Positions 61,555 to 64,000 of a stretch of DNA of 64,000 bases are shown piece after piece. This DNA is from Octadecabacter sp. B2R22. Its GTDB lineage: Bacteria; Pseudomonadota; Alphaproteobacteria; Rhodobacterales; Rhodobacteraceae. Below the pieces are notes generated by a model. It saw only the letters and a program-made list of their open reading frames with translations. It was not told the origin of the DNA and did no database searches. The stretch spans positions 1,085,511-1,149,510 of the forward strand of contig NZ_JAHKQJ010000007.1 of the NCBI RefSeq assembly GCF_018861045.1, in the 5' to 3' direction. The position numbers and the translations under genes are program-made. How positions within the stretch are numbered: position 1 is the stretch's first letter; each line of letters opens with the position of its first letter.

Positions 61555-62604
61555 ATGCCCAAACAAAGCCCAGATAGCCTGACGATCCGCCGCCCAGATG
61601 ACTGGCACCTTCACCTCCGCGATGGTGCAATGATGGCCGCCGTGACGCCTCACACAGCCGCTCATTTTGAACGCGCGATTGTAATGCCCAACTTGGTGCC
61701 ACCCGTTGTGACAGGGGAGCAAGCCGCCGCCTACCGCGACCGCATCATGGCATACGTCCCCGAAGGGTCCAACTTTCGCCCGTTGATGACATGCTATCTG
61801 ACCGAAGATACTGACCCAGAAGACATCGCAAAGGCCCACGCTGACGGCATCATCACCGCAGTCAAACTGTATCCAGCGGGCGCGACAACGAACTCCGCCT
61901 CTGGTGTTTCGGATTTCGACAAAGTCCGACCCGTGCTGGAAAAAATGGCCGAAATCGGCCTGCCGCTGTGTGTGCATGGCGAAGTCACTGACCCGTCGAT
62001 CGACATCTTTGACCGCGAGGCCGTCTTTATCGATAAGGTCTTAAAACCTATCCGTAAAAAGACGCCAGACCTTCGGGTCATCATGGAACACGTCACAACA
62101 GAGAACGCCGTTGATTACGTCCGTGATAGCCGCTCAAACCTTGCCGCGACCATTACGACCCACCATTTGATCATCAATCGCAACCACATCCTCGCCGGTG
62201 GGATCAAACCCCATTACTACTGCTTGCCCGTCGCCAAGCGTGAAAAGCACCGCATTGCTTTGGTGCAGGCTGCGATTTCCGGTGACAAACGGTTCTTCCT
62301 TGGAACGGATTCCGCGCCGCACACGGATGCCAATAAATTGCTGCCCTGTGGCTGTGCCGGGTGTTTCACCGCCATCAACACCATGTCTTGCCTCGCAGAA
62401 GTGTTTGACGCCGCAGGTGCCATCGACAAGCTGGAAAACTTCACCTCGCTAGCGGGCCCGCGCTATTACAACCTGCCACCCAATGAGGCCACGATGACCC
62501 TGACCAAGGGCGAACCCGTCAACTACCCTGCTACAGTCGATACCGGCGATGGCCCTGTCACAGTGTTTGACCCAGGCTTCCCGCTTCATTGGCGCGTTGA
62601 ATAA
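61555..62604 (+). CDS. pyrC: Dihydroorotase PyrC
   Basis: PyrC closes the ring of carbamoyl aspartate in pyrimidine synthesis. The 349-residue enzyme is of the single-function E. coli type: zinc HxH in [10 protein letters not shown], the carboxylated lysine in [13 protein letters not shown], later histidines in VCVHG-like LCVHGEVTD and [11 protein letters not shown], and the catalytic Asp in LGTDSAPHT. It is followed 19 bases later by pyrE. Confidence 0.97.
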   Translation: MPKQSPDSLTIRRPDDWHLHLRDGAMMAAVTPHTAAHFERAIVMPNLVPPVVTGEQAAAYRDRIMAYVPEGSNFRPLMTCYLTEDTDPEDIAKAHADGIITAVKLYPAGATTNSASGVSDFDKVRPVLEKMAEIGLPLCVHGEVTDPSIDIFDREAVFIDKVLKPIRKKTPDLRVIMEHVTTENAVDYVRDSRSNLAATITTHHLIINRNHILAGGIKPHYYCLPVAKREKHRIALVQAAISGDKRFFLGTDSAPHTDANKLLPCGCAGCFTAINTMSCLAEVFDAAGAIDKLENFTSLAGPRYYNLPPNEATMTLTKGEPVNYPATVDTGDGPVTVFDPGFPLHWRVE

Positions 62605-62623
62605 CCTAAACCGAAAGAGAACC

Positions 62624-63298
62624 ATGATCCCTACGTCTTTTCCTGACAAAGCCGAAATCGCCCGCCTGTCCGCACGTATGCTGATTGAAATCGGCGCGAT
62701 CGATTTCAACGCAGCCGAGCCCTTTACACATGCGTCCGGCAAGAAGGCTCCGACTTATGTGGATTGCCGTAAGCTGATTTCCTTCCCGCGCATCCGCAGC
62801 ACCTTGATGGATTTTCTGGCCGTGACCACCATGCGCGAAGTGGGTTTTGAGGCCTTTGACAATATCGCAGGCGGGGAAACCGCGGGTATTCCGTTTAGTG
62901 CTTTGATGGCGGAACGTCTTGCATTGCCAATGACTTATGTGCGCAAAAAGCCCAAGGGCTACGGCCGCAACGCGCGTATCGAAGGCGTGATGACCGAAGG
63001 CCAGCGTGTTTTGTTGGTCGAAGACCTTACAACCGACGGCGGCAGCAAACTGTCCTTCGTAGACGCGATCCGTGAAACTGGTGCGACCTGCAACGCGACC
63101 GCTGTGATCTTTTACTACGGTATTTTTGAAGGCGTCGAACAAACCTTGGGCGATCATGGCGTTCAGCTCATCAGCTTGTGCACATGGTGGGACGTTCTGG
63201 CAGAAGCCAAGGCATCCGAATCCTTTGACGCGGACACACTGACCGAAGTCGAAGCCTACCTGCGCGATCCAGCAGGTTGGTCAGCGGCCCACGCGTAA
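62624..63298 (+). CDS. pyrE: Orotate phosphoribosyltransferase PyrE
   Basis: PyrE joins orotate and PRPP to make OMP, the step following orotate formation. The 224-residue protein has [49 protein letters not shown] and the PRPP loop [20 protein letters not shown] precedes the ATG giving [11 protein letters not shown]; an in-frame ATG inside pyrC was rejected. It forms an operon with pyrC. Confidence 0.97.
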   Translation: MIPTSFPDKAEIARLSARMLIEIGAIDFNAAEPFTHASGKKAPTYVDCRKLISFPRIRSTLMDFLAVTTMREVGFEAFDNIAGGETAGIPFSALMAERLALPMTYVRKKPKGYGRNARIEGVMTEGQRVLLVEDLTTDGGSKLSFVDAIRETGATCNATAVIFYYGIFEGVEQTLGDHGVQLISLCTWWDVLAEAKASESFDADTLTEVEAYLRDPAGWSAAHA

Positions 63299-63334
63299 AC
63301 ATATAAAATAATTTGAATGGGTTTCAGCCCATTC

Positions 63335-63383
63335 GCCACAACATACAGCAGTCATACCCTATTAAATTGCAGTATGTTGTGGC
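63335..63383. repeat. Long perfect inverted repeat between pyrE and dnaB
   Basis: GCCACAACATAC (63335-63346) and GTATGTTGTGGC (63372-63383) are exact 12-base arms around a 25-base AT-rich spacer. No U-run follows. It lies 37 bases past pyrE and 105 bases before dnaB. It may be a pyrE 3' hairpin or an operator pair. Confidence 0.6.
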
Positions 63384-63401
63384 ACAGTTTCGCACAGCGA
63401 C

Positions 63402-63410
63402 CTATCCACA
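63402..63410 (+). promoter_or_regulatory. Candidate DnaA box before dnaB
   Basis: CTATCCACA differs from the strong DnaA box TTATCCACA at one position, and lies 77 bases before the dnaB start. Only one box is evident, so this is not an origin. DnaA control of dnaB is possible. Confidence 0.35.
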
Positions 63411-63487
63411 GGTTATACAATTTGCCTCGTTGAGGCTGGTTTTGTATGACAGCGCAGCGGTGGGACGCGCGATCAAGGGGCACTCAG

Positions 63488-64000
63488 ATGAACGAAGTAT
63501 CAACATTCAACGCAACAGGCGTCGCAGAAGCGAACGTTGATACTGCCCCTCATTCTATCGAAGCCGAACAGCAGCTTTTGGGCGCGATCCTGACCAACAA
63601 CGATATCTTTGACCGCGTTGCGTCTATCGTTGGCCCTGATCATTTTTATGATCCCGTGCATGCCCGTATCTTTGAGACCGCTGCCGCACGTATCGCCAAA
63701 AACAACCTCGCGTCCCCTGTGACGTTGAAAGCCTTTCTTGAAGACGACGAAGGCCTAAAAGAACTCGGCGGTCCGGCCTACCTTGCGCGCCTTGCCGGTG
63801 CGGCGATTTCCGCCTTTGCCGCCCGCGACTACGCACAGATGATCTATGACCTTGCCGTACGTCGTGAATTGATCACCGTCGGCAACGACATCGCGTCCAA
63901 GGCCAAAAAGGTCGATGTGGCAAGCGAGCCGAAAGAACAAATCGTCGAGGCCGAACAAGCCCTTTATAAGCTGGCAGAACAAGGCAGTTCCGAGGGCGGG
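63488..64000 (+). CDS. dnaB: Replicative DNA helicase DnaB, 5' part (cut by window edge)
   Basis: The first 171 codons are present. They cover the N-terminal primase-interacting domain: APHSIEAEQQLLGAILTNND, VGPDHFYDPVHARIFETAA and LGGPAYLARLAGAAISAFAA, then RDYAQMIYDLAVRRELITVG leading toward the linker. The ATPase domain lies beyond the edge. AAGGGG lies seven bases before the ATG. DnaB unwinds the replication fork. Confidence 0.96.
   Translation, partial: MNEVSTFNATGVAEANVDTAPHSIEAEQQLLGAILTNNDIFDRVASIVGPDHFYDPVHARIFETAAARIAKNNLASPVTLKAFLEDDEGLKELGGPAYLARLAGAAISAFAARDYAQMIYDLAVRRELITVGNDIASKAKKVDVASEPKEQIVEAEQALYKLAEQGSSEGG

Noticed and set aside
63335-63410. A replication origin before dnaB
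   Set aside because: There is only one DnaA-box-like site and no cluster or AT-rich unwinding region with neighbouring dnaA or parAB genes.

Overview
The window comes from a marine alphaproteobacterium of the Rhodobacteraceae (Roseobacter group). The support is a Rhodobacter-type gene transfer agent (GTA) head cluster, a ccmA-ccmB-ccmC-ccmD-ccmG heme/cytochrome c block next to yajC-secDF, a VPLPA-CTERM surface protein, several TTAA-N7-TTAA (CtrA-type) sites and a moderately high GC content. No rRNA, CRISPR array, insertion sequence or integrase was seen.

Layout. (1) 1-6292, minus strand: the first half of a GTA cluster, from small terminase (g1) to a tail-terminator-like protein (g8) cut by the window edge; every complete gene is intact. 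(2) 6468-11267, minus: fatty acid synthesis genes fabD-fabG, then acpP, then fabF-mltG, with a terminator between mltG and the GTA. (3) 11405-13583: a small membrane protein diverging from rpsF-rpsR-rplI, whose leader can fold into a three-way junction. (4) 13858-20220: a VPLPA-CTERM protein with a thrombospondin-C-like domain, a TAT-exported cyclic nucleotide phosphodiesterase/nucleotidase, two paralogous small secreted proteins, trigger factor with a tRNA-Leu(UAG), and a Hint-domain protein lacking the expected cysteine. (5) 20314-30227: nnr, glnB-glnA, a DUF3445 protein, an exo/endonuclease-phosphatase family protein, a hydrolase-OsmC fusion, bioY, DUF6314 and purB. (6) 30293-32312: a quorum-sensing island with a LuxI-type synthase, a LuxR regulator and a divergent second LuxR-type protein that keeps the ligand pocket but has no DNA-binding domain. 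(7) 32474-38044: an orphan FliG-like gene, a DUF1223 protein, acnA and a dimethylargininase. (8) 38041-45031, minus: yajC, a free SecD P1-like protein, fused secDF, an Mth938-like protein and ccmABCDG, a membrane-protein and cytochrome c biogenesis block. (9) 45237-51483: serS with an unusual repeat-rich leader, a DUF2235 protein, and yfgM-like/bamB/der. (10) 51750-64000: an RND efflux pair, an Atm1-type ABC exporter, glutaryl-CoA dehydrogenase, a hydrolase-like protein of a family often named PAPS reductase, pyrC-pyrE and the start of dnaB.

The most notable theme is a possible CtrA/quorum-sensing/GTA circuit. Three exact TTAA-N7-TTAA sites were noticed, all intergenic: between luxR and luxI, before the VPLPA-CTERM gene and before the 11405-12028 membrane protein. 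A seven-of-eight match lies before the GTA operon. In Rhodobacterales CtrA is known to control GTA production and motility and to be linked to acyl-homoserine-lactone signalling. The HTH-less LuxR protein is a good candidate for a ligand sink or a dominant-negative partner of LuxR. All functions were read from translated sequence without database searches.
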